Source: Microbulbifer pacificus (GTDB taxonomy: Bacteria > Pseudomonadota > Gammaproteobacteria > Pseudomonadales > Cellvibrionaceae). Taken from it: a stretch of DNA of 64,000 nt. The notes under the pieces were generated by a model. That model searched no databases and had not been told where the DNA came from. It worked only from the letters and a program-made list of their open reading frames with translations. The stretch lies in contig NZ_CP137555.1 in the NCBI RefSeq assembly GCF_033723955.1, positions 186,001 to 250,000 on the forward strand, in the 5' to 3' direction. Below are positions 44,774-52,426 of this stretch, in pieces (positions within the stretch are counted from its first letter, which is position 1; each line of letters opens with the position of its first letter). A program made the position numbers and the translations under genes.

Positions 44774-45691
44774 ATGGACAACAACGCAACATTCACCCGA
44801 GTCGAAGACAGCGGCAACGTGTGGCTGGCTCAAACCACCGCGCAAGACTTTGAGCTGACCGATCACGGTATCACCCCAACCGTACTCGACAGCGAGGCGG
44901 AAGTCGGCCAGGCCATGTTGAACGAACTGTTCGAAACCGCCAAAGCGAAAGACGGCGATATCAATATCGCCCTGCTCGGTGGCCGCGGGGCCCAGGCCCT
45001 GCACCGGCTGCTGGGAGAACTGGCAAAATCCTCGGACCACGATGCACTGCTCGGCCGCCTGAACGTATTCACCCAGGACGCCCTCGCACCCATGGGTATG
45101 GGCAACTGCTTTAGCTTCGTGCGGGATTTCGAGCGCATCCTGGGCCCGGATTTTTTCCTAAAGATCAAAAGCTTTACCCCAATGCAGACGGATACCGCCG
45201 ACCTGGAAGCCGGGCTGATCGCGTACCTGAACAAGCTGGAAGCGCTGGGCGGCCTGGATATCTTCTTCATCGGCCACGGCCCGGAAGCCAACCAGGCCTC
45301 CCACCTCGCCTACATCAAGCCCTTCTCCGGTGCCAAGAGCAACCATGTGGCCGGGGTAATCCCGATTTCCAGCAGCATCCTCGAGCACCATATCAGCAAG
45401 TTCAAAGCAGGCGGCAGCGCGGTCAATGAACAGGATGAAGCCGAATGCTGCGCAGCCCAGTCCATCCTCACCTTGGGTCCTGCGGCGATATTGCAGGCCA
45501 AAAAAGTTGTGCAATCCGTAGTCGATGCCGATACCGCACCGGCCAAGGTGCAGACCTATGCGAACGTGCTGAACACGCGCTTGAGCTCAATCAGAGAGGA
45601 AGCCTTGCAGCAATTGAATGCGAACCCGGGGTTGTGGATCAGGCTGCACCCTAATACCAAGTCTTTTGTGCTGCCGAATTTGGGACTGTGA
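44774..45691 (+). CDS. NagB/6-phosphogluconolactonase-superfamily protein, divergent
   Basis: 305 residues. The fold of glucosamine-6-phosphate deaminase is recognisable: INIALLGGRGAQALHRLLGEL, LNVFTQDALAP, DIFFIGHGPEANQASHLAYIKPFS and LTLGPAAILQAKKVV. The aspartate of the NMDEY-type motif is kept, but the NagB GDGHIAFNEP signature is replaced by EANQASHLAYIKP. It is unlikely to be an ordinary deaminase. GAGG is eight bases before ATG 44774, better than the ATG two codons earlier. It has its own terminator and stands alone. Confidence 0.7.
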   Translation: MDNNATFTRVEDSGNVWLAQTTAQDFELTDHGITPTVLDSEAEVGQAMLNELFETAKAKDGDINIALLGGRGAQALHRLLGELAKSSDHDALLGRLNVFTQDALAPMGMGNCFSFVRDFERILGPDFFLKIKSFTPMQTDTADLEAGLIAYLNKLEALGGLDIFFIGHGPEANQASHLAYIKPFSGAKSNHVAGVIPISSSILEHHISKFKAGGSAVNEQDEAECCAAQSILTLGPAAILQAKKVVQSVVDADTAPAKVQTYANVLNTRLSSIREEALQQLNANPGLWIRLHPNTKSFVLPNLGL

Positions 45692-45770
45692 AAATTACGG
45701 AATGTGGTATTTATTCCACATAAGGGCTAATTGAAATTTGAGCAAACTCATCAAATTTCACACAAATTAA

Positions 45771-45798
45771 AAGGGTCGGCATTGCCGGCCCTTTTTTA
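45771..45798 (+). terminator. Rho-independent terminator after the NagB-like gene
   Basis: A 10 bp stem (45771-45780 with 45784-45793, one G-T pair, ATT loop) followed by Ts. It marks the end of the GC-rich block before the AT-rich patch. Confidence 0.88.
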
Positions 45799-46148
45799 TT
45801 TCCCATTAAACAGAATAAACGCACTTACAAGCTGACACCGAATACCAAACGAGGCTATAAATACAGCGGAAAACCGATCCCCCTGACCACGATCTCGCGC
45901 GAATCTAATGGGAAGGGAAATTTTGACGGAAAAACAATCAGTCATGCCAAACGCAAACTGGGGAGATATAAGGCATGGCGACCACTTTGCAGAGCAAACG
46001 CAAGTGGCGCAGGTCCATGATCGCCCGACCGCTATGGGCTTAAGCCAAATTCGACCAGTGTTCTACAGAATGATAGTGATCGTGAGAAGTTCAATCAAAA
46101 ACAGCACTATGTAGCTTTTATATTTTAATCAACCCTAGGAGTAGATAA
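45799..46148 (+). other. Gene-poor left edge of the AT-rich patch
   Basis: About 350 bp. One open frame of 68 codons (45908-46114) shows no ribosome site or family features. The palindrome GGCTTAAGCC lies at 46037-46046. AGGAG just before 46149 is the ribosome site of the next gene. No promoter is clear. Confidence 0.4.
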
Positions 46149-46748
46149 ATGAAGAAAACAATAAATATTGTAGCGGTGTTGTGTGTTTCTATTCTAACTG
46201 GCTGTGCTGGTACGAACTTCAAAAGGCTGACAAATGATCAATTAAGCTATGGAATTGATACCAGTGAGATTATCAGGCAAAAGCTTGGCAAGCCTTACAG
46301 CGAAGGTGTCATTACTAAAAACGATAAACAATTTAAAACAATGTCATATGCATATGCAAGCGCGGGCGGCGACGCAGCTCAAGAGGGTGTGACAGCAGCG
46401 AGAAGCCAAGGTTTATATTTTTATGAAAATAAACTGGTCGGTGATGAATTTACTAGCTCTTGGGCAGTGGATTCAACGGATTTTGATGAATCAAAAATAT
46501 CTCAGATAAAAAAAGGTAGCACAACCATCAGTGAGGTGGAATCACTATTAGGAGCTCCTAGCGGGCAATATTTATACCCACTCGTAACTAACGAAAATGA
46601 AAAAGCAAAAATCTATATGTACAGTCAAACTAAGGGTTCTGCATTTAATCTTAAATTTTACCAAAAGCTATTAGTTTTAAGTTATGACGCGTCGGGTGTT
46701 GTTACAAATATTGAGTACACCGAACAGGGAAGCAAGGAAAAAATATAA
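46149..46748 (+). CDS. Lipoprotein with SmpA/OmlA-like repeats
   Basis: 199 residues with a lipoprotein signal (MKKTINIVAVLCVSILTGC, lipobox LTGC). Two segments, TSEIIRQKLGKPYSEG and KGSTTISEVESLLGAPSG, resemble the SmpA/OmlA (BamE-like) helix-turn-Gly-Pro motif. It is therefore probably an outer-membrane-attached protein with a tandem BamE-like fold. AGGAG is 8 bases before the ATG. Codon use is clearly more AT-rich than in flanking genes. Confidence 0.7.
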   Translation: MKKTINIVAVLCVSILTGCAGTNFKRLTNDQLSYGIDTSEIIRQKLGKPYSEGVITKNDKQFKTMSYAYASAGGDAAQEGVTAARSQGLYFYENKLVGDEFTSSWAVDSTDFDESKISQIKKGSTTISEVESLLGAPSGQYLYPLVTNENEKAKIYMYSQTKGSAFNLKFYQKLLVLSYDASGVVTNIEYTEQGSKEKI

Positions 46749-46792
46749 TTAGGCCGGGAAGTTTACTCCAGACCTTCGACCCTCCGCGGGAC

Positions 46793-46887
46793 ACTTAACC
46801 TTGAGCGCGTTTTTTTGCAGGTCGATACACTCCCAATTTCGCGCAAAACGCGCACAAGGTAAGCTGCCCCTGCCGGCAGCGTTAAGC
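46793..46887. repeat. Imperfect inverted repeat with attC-like end boxes
   Basis: The left arm at 46794-46818 (CTTAACCTTGAGCGCG then Ts and GC) pairs with the right arm at 46841-46863 (GCGCAAAACGCGC then ACAAGGTAAG), leaving one bulged base and one mismatch. Outer sequences ACTTAAC (46793-46799) and GTTAAGC (46881-46887) fit the RYYYAAC and GTTRRRY boxes of integron attC sites. Spacing is 95 bp, but the main stem ends before the right box. Suggestive only. Confidence 0.4.
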
Positions 46888-46903
46888 TAATAAGGAGAAT
46901 TCA

Positions 46904-47368
46904 GTGAGACTTTTTCTTTTAATAATTTTCTTATTAAGTGCTGTGCCGACCGCAATGGCTGGCGATGCTCTACCTGAGTCTATTCTGAAAGAAAAGACTG
47001 AAGCATTCATGCGGGCAAAAAACGCGAGGCAACAGCCCGGTACAACAGAGAAAGATATTGACCATTTTATTTCATTTTTGGCTGACCAATTCGTAGATGA
47101 ACATGTGAAGTTTGAGGTCACTGTTACAGATAACGACGAACTCCGGAAAGGCATGACCCTCAAATTGAAAGACAAAGTATTCTTTTCAAATATCAAAATT
47201 GAGGAAATGATGTTTGGGAAAAACGTCGTTTTTGTAAAATATACTGAGCATGCGAAGGTCAAGCCCAGTCATATGGACAAGGTGGTTGAATATACTAGCA
47301 CCAATATCATGTCGCTGGAGTTTAATAAAGACGGGCTCATTAAACACATTCGAAGGCATCACGGCTAG
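46904..47368 (+). CDS. Small exported protein, possible NTF2-like fold
   Basis: 154 residues with a signal peptide (MRLFLLIIFLLSAVPTAMAGD). The helical first third followed by strands (KFEVTVTDNDELRKGMTL, NVVFVKYTEH, TNIMSLEFNKDGLIKHIRRH) resembles SnoaL/NTF2-like proteins. I cannot assign a family firmly. GTG start with AAGGAG at good spacing. AT-rich. Confidence 0.6.
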   Translation: MRLFLLIIFLLSAVPTAMAGDALPESILKEKTEAFMRAKNARQQPGTTEKDIDHFISFLADQFVDEHVKFEVTVTDNDELRKGMTLKLKDKVFFSNIKIEEMMFGKNVVFVKYTEHAKVKPSHMDKVVEYTSTNIMSLEFNKDGLIKHIRRHHG

Positions 47369-47501
47369 ATTCGGGCTTAACCAGGCGAAGCATTTCGCTC
47401 CGGCCTTACGCAACTCTACCGGACAGCTTGCCTTTTCGCCCACCGGAAGTTCTAGAAGCGGCGCTCCGTGGGCATAGAACCATAAAATAGGATGTTTTGA
47501 A

Positions 47502-48092
47502 ATGAAAAGACGATATTTACTATTTTTCACACTACTAACGCTTAGTGTTCACATCAACGCAAAGGAGCTTGATGGTTCACAACCGCCATCACTAGAAGAC
47601 TATAAGATTGGTGAGAAATGGGTATGGAAATACAAGGGTGTAACAACCTCAGGTGAGGTGCGAGCTGAAGGCAAGGACACGAAAAAAATAGTGAGCCACA
47701 ATGGCGTGCTCAGCATGGCAACTCAGCATGCGGTAATTCCCGTAGCAGATATTGTCAAACCAGTGGAAAGTAAAACCGCTCGGTACAATTGGCCATTGCA
47801 GGTCGGCAAAAAATGGAAATTTGAGGAAAGATGGACGAGCGAGGACGGGACTAAAGGAGCAACCATACAAGATGCTGAAGTCTTATCCTTCAAGGAAGAA
47901 ACTGTTGAGGCTGGTACATTCATGGCTTACACCATTAGGTATAACGGTACGATATCAAACTCAAGAGGATATAGCGCTGACACTGAAGATATTCGCGTAT
48001 ATGCCGCCAGATTAAAGACGTTTATTAAACTTACACAGTTACAAGGTGACTATTCATACACAGAAGAACTCATTGAATATGCACCCGAATAG
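47502..48092 (+). CDS. Exported hypothetical protein
   Basis: 196 residues with a signal peptide (MKRRYLLFFTLLTLSVHINA). The mature part is beta-rich, with several aromatic strands (YKIGEKWVWKYKGV, WPLQVGKKWKFEERWTS) like proteins that sense or bind at the periplasmic or outer-membrane face. Not recognised as a named family. The gap before it contains short hairpins (GCGAA/TTCGC near 47387-47400). Confidence 0.55.
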   Translation: MKRRYLLFFTLLTLSVHINAKELDGSQPPSLEDYKIGEKWVWKYKGVTTSGEVRAEGKDTKKIVSHNGVLSMATQHAVIPVADIVKPVESKTARYNWPLQVGKKWKFEERWTSEDGTKGATIQDAEVLSFKEETVEAGTFMAYTIRYNGTISNSRGYSADTEDIRVYAARLKTFIKLTQLQGDYSYTEELIEYAPE

Positions 48093-48162
48093 AGTCTAAA
48101 AAATTTTCAAAATGACATTTTTTACATAGACGTTATTTATCATCAGAAATAGGAAATAATGA

Positions 48163-48645
48163 GTGTCTGCCATAGAAATTCGACAAGCAACCATTGAAGA
48201 TTCGGCCCTGATTCTCAGGTTTGTCACAGAACTTGCTATCTATGAGAAAGCAGAACATGAAGTGTTGGCTACAGAACCTGATATTAGAGAATCGCTATTC
48301 GGACCTGATTCGACTACCTATGCGGTTATTTGCAATATAGATAACAAACCGGTTGGTTTTGCCGTTTACTTTTTTAACTACTCTACTTGGCTCGGCAAGC
48401 ATGGTCTCTACCTGGAGGATTTATATGTTTCCCCAGAATACAGAGGCGCTGGTGCAGGCAAGGCTCTTTTGAAACACTTGGCAAAAATAGCTGTATCCAG
48501 GAACTGCGGTCGCTTCGAATGGAGTGTTCTTGACTGGAATGAACCCGCAATACGATTCTATCAATCCATTGGCGCAAAATCTCAGGACGAATGGGTAGGT
48601 TACCGCTTAGCTGGAAACGCCCTGGAAGAGTTTGCAAATTGCTAG
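48163..48645 (+). CDS. GNAT family N-acetyltransferase
   Basis: 160 residues, single GNAT domain. The acetyl-CoA loop is DLYVSPEYRGAGAGKALLKHLAKIA, followed by WSVLDWNEPAIRFYQSIGA. The YLEDLYV strand and overall length resemble diamine/spermidine acetyltransferase-like members. GTG start 8 bases after AGGA. Last gene of the AT-rich patch; GNAT genes are frequent cargo of mobile cassettes. Substrate unknown. Confidence 0.85.
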   Translation: MSAIEIRQATIEDSALILRFVTELAIYEKAEHEVLATEPDIRESLFGPDSTTYAVICNIDNKPVGFAVYFFNYSTWLGKHGLYLEDLYVSPEYRGAGAGKALLKHLAKIAVSRNCGRFEWSVLDWNEPAIRFYQSIGAKSQDEWVGYRLAGNALEEFANC

Positions 48646-48672
48646 AAACATATAACAAAGCCGCCAACTAAC

Positions 48673-48693
48673 AGCCCAGCTATGCTGGGTTTG
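48673..48693 (+). terminator. Weak terminator-like hairpin after the GNAT gene
   Basis: CCCAGC/GCTGGG (48675-48680 with 48684-48689, TAT loop) followed by TTTGT. The tract just before it (TATAACAAAGCCGCCAAC) resembles integron cassette ends, but this is not conclusive. Confidence 0.45.
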
Positions 48694-48739
48694 TGCCCTT
48701 CTCCCACCTTGGGTCTTGTGCACAGCGAATACCTTCAGC

Positions 48740-49423
48740 CTAAATCTGTCTCGCGGAAGGAATCCCCGCAAAAATACTATCCGATATCCAACTCTGGATA
48801 TTGCGCGTGAGCGCTGATGGCCCCACCAGTTTCATGCGGTTGTCCGCGATGGCCTCGCGGTAGCTCTCATCCCCCATCCAGCAATTCACCATGGTGCGCA
48901 GGTCTGTGGTCAGGTACACATCGACTTCCTGCCCGGGGTCTTCCAGGCAGATATCCACGTTGCTGCCTTTCACCATCAGCCACCAGCTGTTGAGCTTGTC
49001 CAGATCAGTGAAGCGGAACTGGATGACGGACTGATCACCCGGCAACATGTCGGTCTTGATGCTGCGCTGCAGGTACAGCATCAGCAGTTCTACATCCAGA
49101 TCGCTATCGCGGATGTCGCCGCGGGCCCAGCGCATGCCCCACTCCCCCACCAGCTGCAGCATCGGCAGCGTTTCCTTGCCGGCCTGGGTCAGGAAGTATT
49201 CATTGCCCCGCTGCCCGGGGATTTTTTTGCGCAGGATAAGCTCTGCGTCGGCGAGTTCTTTGAGGCGCTTGGTGAGGATGGTGGGGGAAATTAGCGGCAG
49301 GCCGCGCTGCATTTCGCTGAATCGCGTGCCGCCCATATGCAGTTCACGCAGGATCAGCATTGTCCAGCGCTCCCCAAGCAGATCCATCGCTTTGGCTATT
49401 GGGCAGAATTGACCGTATTCCAT
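48740..49423 (-). CDS. HxlR family transcriptional regulator with C-terminal SCP2-like domain
   Basis: 227 residues. Residues 1-100 form the HxlR winged helix (FCPIAKAMDLLGERWTMLILRELHMGGTRFSEMQRGL, ISPTILTKRLKELADAELI). The rest resembles an SCP2/sterol-carrier-like ligand domain (VDICLEDPGQEVDVYLTTDLRTMVNCWMGDES). It is divergent from a tautomerase gene and likely represses it through the repeats between them. HxlR proteins often respond to electrophiles or quinones via a thiol; here the single N-terminal Cys7 is the candidate. Confidence 0.85.
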   Translation of the reverse strand: MEYGQFCPIAKAMDLLGERWTMLILRELHMGGTRFSEMQRGLPLISPTILTKRLKELADAELILRKKIPGQRGNEYFLTQAGKETLPMLQLVGEWGMRWARGDIRDSDLDVELLMLYLQRSIKTDMLPGDQSVIQFRFTDLDKLNSWWLMVKGSNVDICLEDPGQEVDVYLTTDLRTMVNCWMGDESYREAIADNRMKLVGPSALTRNIQSWISDSIFAGIPSARQI

Positions 49424-49455
49424 GGTTCTCTCCGTTGCAGCAGGCTTTGTACAAA

Positions 49456-49506
49456 GTAGTTGGTAATTTGTAGTTGGTTACTACGGAAAACGTAGTTGGA
49501 TGCTAC
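49456..49506. promoter_or_regulatory. HxlR-type operator repeats
   Basis: Three copies of GTAGTTGG start at 49456, 49470 and 49492. The second forms a palindrome GTAGT-N5-ACTAC (49470-49484), the third an imperfect one (49492-49506). A palindrome CTTTGTACAAAG precedes them. The position, between HxlR and tautomerase starts, fits an operator for both. Confidence 0.75.
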
Positions 49507-49605
49507 ATCCCGCAAAGCATCCCAAACAGGCCGGCCTCAGTAATCTACTCCCATCAGAGCACGGTGTTCTGATTACTTATCAAACACGGATTTAGGAGAA
49601 CTATC

Positions 49606-49830
49606 ATGCCGTTGATTACTGTAAACCTGATCGAAAACGTCTTCAGCCAGGAAGAGAAAGCCGAAATCATCACCCGCCTGACCGACACCATGGTCGCCAT
49701 CGAGGGCGAGCACATGCGTTCGGTCACCTGGGTAAAGATTGAAGAAGTGCCGGAAGGCCTGTGGGGTATCGGGGGTATGGCACTGACCGCCCCGATGGTG
49801 CACAAGCTGCAACGGGATGGCGCACTGTAA
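49606..49830 (+). CDS. 4-oxalocrotonate tautomerase-like protein
   Basis: 74 residues. Begins MPLITVNLIENVFSQEEKAEIITRLTDTMVAIEG, so removal of Met exposes the catalytic Pro1. VTWVKIEEVPEGLWGIGG continues the fold. Small tautomerases convert enol and keto forms of aromatic breakdown products, and several are induced by electrophiles. Divergently paired with the HxlR regulator. Confidence 0.88.
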   Translation: MPLITVNLIENVFSQEEKAEIITRLTDTMVAIEGEHMRSVTWVKIEEVPEGLWGIGGMALTAPMVHKLQRDGAL

Positions 49831-50114
49831 GCCATTCTGGCCACAGGAACGCCGGCCCCCGCCGGCTTTCCTGACTCCGTACCAACCACCCTCCTCTTCC
49901 CTGCTCGCCCGCCCTGTACGTCTTGCGATAAACCGAACGCCAAACTGCGAACCACCCGACATTTCAGGCGCCGTTCTACAACCTTGGTCTAGTGGCCGTC
50001 ATCTGGCCCGCGCATAAGCTGAGAGGGCAAACGTCGTCTGCGCGATTTGCTTGCTGCCTAGCGCTTATATCGTTTGTGCAGTCAAACATAATTCAAATAA
50101 TGAAGGTACTAGCG

Positions 50115-52283
50115 ATGAACGATAAACGACCGCCCCACAAGGGCGTGCTTAGCCTATTCCTGTTATTTCTATCCGGGCTGTTTGCCACTGCTGCAAGCGC
50201 GGGCAGCTGGCAGCAGAGCCAGTCCATCGGCGGTTTCAGCTCCGTGCATGTGTATACCCCGGACTCGGTATCACCCATCGGCAGCGGCAAGGCGCTGATG
50301 ATCGTGTTGCACGGCTGCTCCCAGCCCACCAGCAATTACCTCACCGCCAATCTGGAAGATGCGGCGGAGCAGTACGGCATGGTGATCGCGGTGCCGGATG
50401 CCATGAACAAGGCCGGCTATAGCTGCTGGTCCTACTGGCAGGGCACCAAGTCGCGTACCGCCGGCGACTACAAGAACCTGATTACCCTGGCCAACACCAT
50501 GAGCGGCGACGCCAGCCGCAATATCGACCCGGACCAGGTGTATATCGCCGGCCTGTCTTCCGGTGCGGCCTTTGCCAACACCACCGCCTGCCTGGCACCG
50601 GACGTGTTTGCGGGTATGGGTGTGGCCGCTGGCCCCAGCATCGGCACCAGTTCCAACGGTGCCCTCGGTCCGTGTGAATCCGCGGATGTGGCCACGCGCT
50701 GCAACACCTATGCGGGCAGCTACAAAAGCCACTTCGCCACCCAGATCGCGTCCATCGCCCAGGGTGATGCGGATACCACGGTGAACCAGTGCTACAACGC
50801 ACAGAACTCCGACGGTATGGCCGGGGTTTACGGCGTAACCAAGCTCTCCGGCACCAACACCATTAGCGAGGGCAGCACCCGCACCGCGGACGAAACCCTG
50901 TGGCAGGACGGCCGCGTTTCCATGCTGTGGCTGAACGATGTGCCCCACGCCTGGTCCGGCGGTGAAGGCGCCTCCGGCAGTTACATTTCCGCGAAGAGCA
51001 TCAACTACGCCTCCTACCTCGGCCAGTACTTCGCCGCCAACAACAAGCGCGTCGACCGCAACAGCGGGCCGGCTATCTCCAATCTTGCCGCCAGCGAAAG
51101 CAGCAGCCTGCTGACCATCAGCGGCAATGCGGTGGATGCCGAGGGCAGCGTGGCCGCTGTAGCCATCACCATCAGCAATATCGACAGCGGCACTCCGGTA
51201 GTGGTGGAAACCCTGAACCTGGCCTCGGTGGATTCCACGGGCTTCTTCAGCGCGACCAGTTCGACTCTTGCCGATGGTCTGTATCAGGTGAGCGCGGTGG
51301 CCACCGACAATGAAGGCGCGGAAGGCGATGCAGCCAGCGTCACCACCCGCGTTGGCCCGGAGCCGGCGGCGACCGCGCCGGTACTGAGCGATACCGCGGC
51401 CAGTGTCAGTGGCCAGTGCGCCACCGTGACTGGCACCGTGGTGGATGCGAACCAGAACCTGGCATCCGTGGTGGTGGGGTTTGCCAGCGGCAATGTAACC
51501 GCAAGCATTGCCGGTAACGGCTACTCCGCCCAGGGCTGCAATCTACCGGGTGGAGAAAACACCGCAACCATTACCGCCACCGACGACACCCAGCTCGCGA
51601 GCCAGGCCAGCGTCACCTTCACTATCGATGCCGGCCAGACCGGTGATTACAACTTCCATATCAGCGCCGGCCATATCACCTGGGGCGTGGGCTACTCGGC
51701 CTGCTACCTGGCATTCGGCACCAGCCAGTTCACCATGCGCGAGTATCCGTCTGGCAGCGACTGCAAGTGGATTGCCGATGGCGACAGCAGCTGTGCCGGC
51801 CCGGTTCAGGCCTGCGCCACCAGCAGTGGCGGCGGCGAGCAGCCCACCGACACCGATGGCGACGGCGCGGAAGACGCGCTGGATAACTGCCCGAATACGG
51901 CCAATGCGAGCCAGGCAGACAACGATGGCGACGGTATCGGCAATGCGTGCGACAGCACCCCGGACGGTGAGCCGGTGGACAGCGATAGCGACGGCGTGAA
52001 CGACAGCGTCGACAACTGCCCTAATACCGCCAACGCGGGTCAGGAAGACAACGATGGCGATGGCATCGGCAACGCCTGTGACAGCACCCCAGACGGTGAT
52101 GTGACTTGTACCGAGTACACCGCCAACAACTACAGCCACGTGCAGGCCGGCCGCGCCACCACCAACGGCAGCTACGCCTACGCCGTCGGCTCCGGTGATA
52201 ACCTGGGTCTGTACAACCTGTTCGTGACCAGCACACTGGCGGAAACTGCCGCTGGTTACTATGTGAAGGGCAATTGTCCCTGA
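50115..52283 (+). CDS. Extracellular PHB depolymerase with TSP type 3 linker
   Basis: 722 residues. After a signal peptide (GVLSLFLLFLSGLFATAASA) comes the esterase domain: LHGCSQPTSNY, lipase box AGLSSGAA (Ser about 147), aspartate in IAQGDADTTVN and histidine in VPHAWSGG. Two Ig-like modules and a cysteine-containing module follow. Two calcium-binding thrombospondin type 3 repeats (DTDGDGAEDALDNCPNTA and its copy) lead to a C-terminal substrate-binding domain (YTANNYSHVQAGRA, GLYNLFVTSTL). It hydrolyses poly-3-hydroxybutyrate outside the cell. Start chosen with AAGG 8 bases upstream; the preceding 280 bp hold no gene. Confidence 0.88.
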   Translation: MNDKRPPHKGVLSLFLLFLSGLFATAASAGSWQQSQSIGGFSSVHVYTPDSVSPIGSGKALMIVLHGCSQPTSNYLTANLEDAAEQYGMVIAVPDAMNKAGYSCWSYWQGTKSRTAGDYKNLITLANTMSGDASRNIDPDQVYIAGLSSGAAFANTTACLAPDVFAGMGVAAGPSIGTSSNGALGPCESADVATRCNTYAGSYKSHFATQIASIAQGDADTTVNQCYNAQNSDGMAGVYGVTKLSGTNTISEGSTRTADETLWQDGRVSMLWLNDVPHAWSGGEGASGSYISAKSINYASYLGQYFAANNKRVDRNSGPAISNLAASESSSLLTISGNAVDAEGSVAAVAITISNIDSGTPVVVETLNLASVDSTGFFSATSSTLADGLYQVSAVATDNEGAEGDAASVTTRVGPEPAATAPVLSDTAASVSGQCATVTGTVVDANQNLASVVVGFASGNVTASIAGNGYSAQGCNLPGGENTATITATDDTQLASQASVTFTIDAGQTGDYNFHISAGHITWGVGYSACYLAFGTSQFTMREYPSGSDCKWIADGDSSCAGPVQACATSSGGGEQPTDTDGDGAEDALDNCPNTANASQADNDGDGIGNACDSTPDGEPVDSDSDGVNDSVDNCPNTANAGQEDNDGDGIGNACDSTPDGDVTCTEYTANNYSHVQAGRATTNGSYAYAVGSGDNLGLYNLFVTSTLAETAAGYYVKGNCP

Positions 52284-52339
52284 TCCGATTGCAATCGCCC
52301 TGTTTAAAAGGGCAGTAAAACGGAAAAGGAACTAGGCAG

Positions 52340-52390
52340 TTGGCCGCCCAACTCCTCGCGTTATGCGGGGGGTTCGGCGGCCAATTTCAT
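52340..52390 (+). terminator. Large hairpin terminator after the depolymerase gene
   Basis: TTGGCCGCC (52340-52348) pairs with GGCGGCCAA (52376-52384). The intervening 27 bases can form a second stem. A TTT follows. It probably ends the depolymerase transcript and also faces the convergent acyltransferase gene. Confidence 0.7.
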
Positions 52391-52426
52391 GAATGGATAA
52401 CCCAAAATACGGGAAAGTAATGCGCT

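Noticed and set aside
45908..46114. A 68-codon plus-strand frame before the lipoprotein gene
   Set aside because: No ribosome binding site, no signal peptide or family features, and the codon pattern is not coding-like. Left as intergenic.
47369..47501. A second attC site between the two exported-protein genes
   Set aside because: A GCTTAAC box follows the stop codon, but no GTTRRRY partner occurs within the usual 57-141 bp and the hairpins do not join the two ends.
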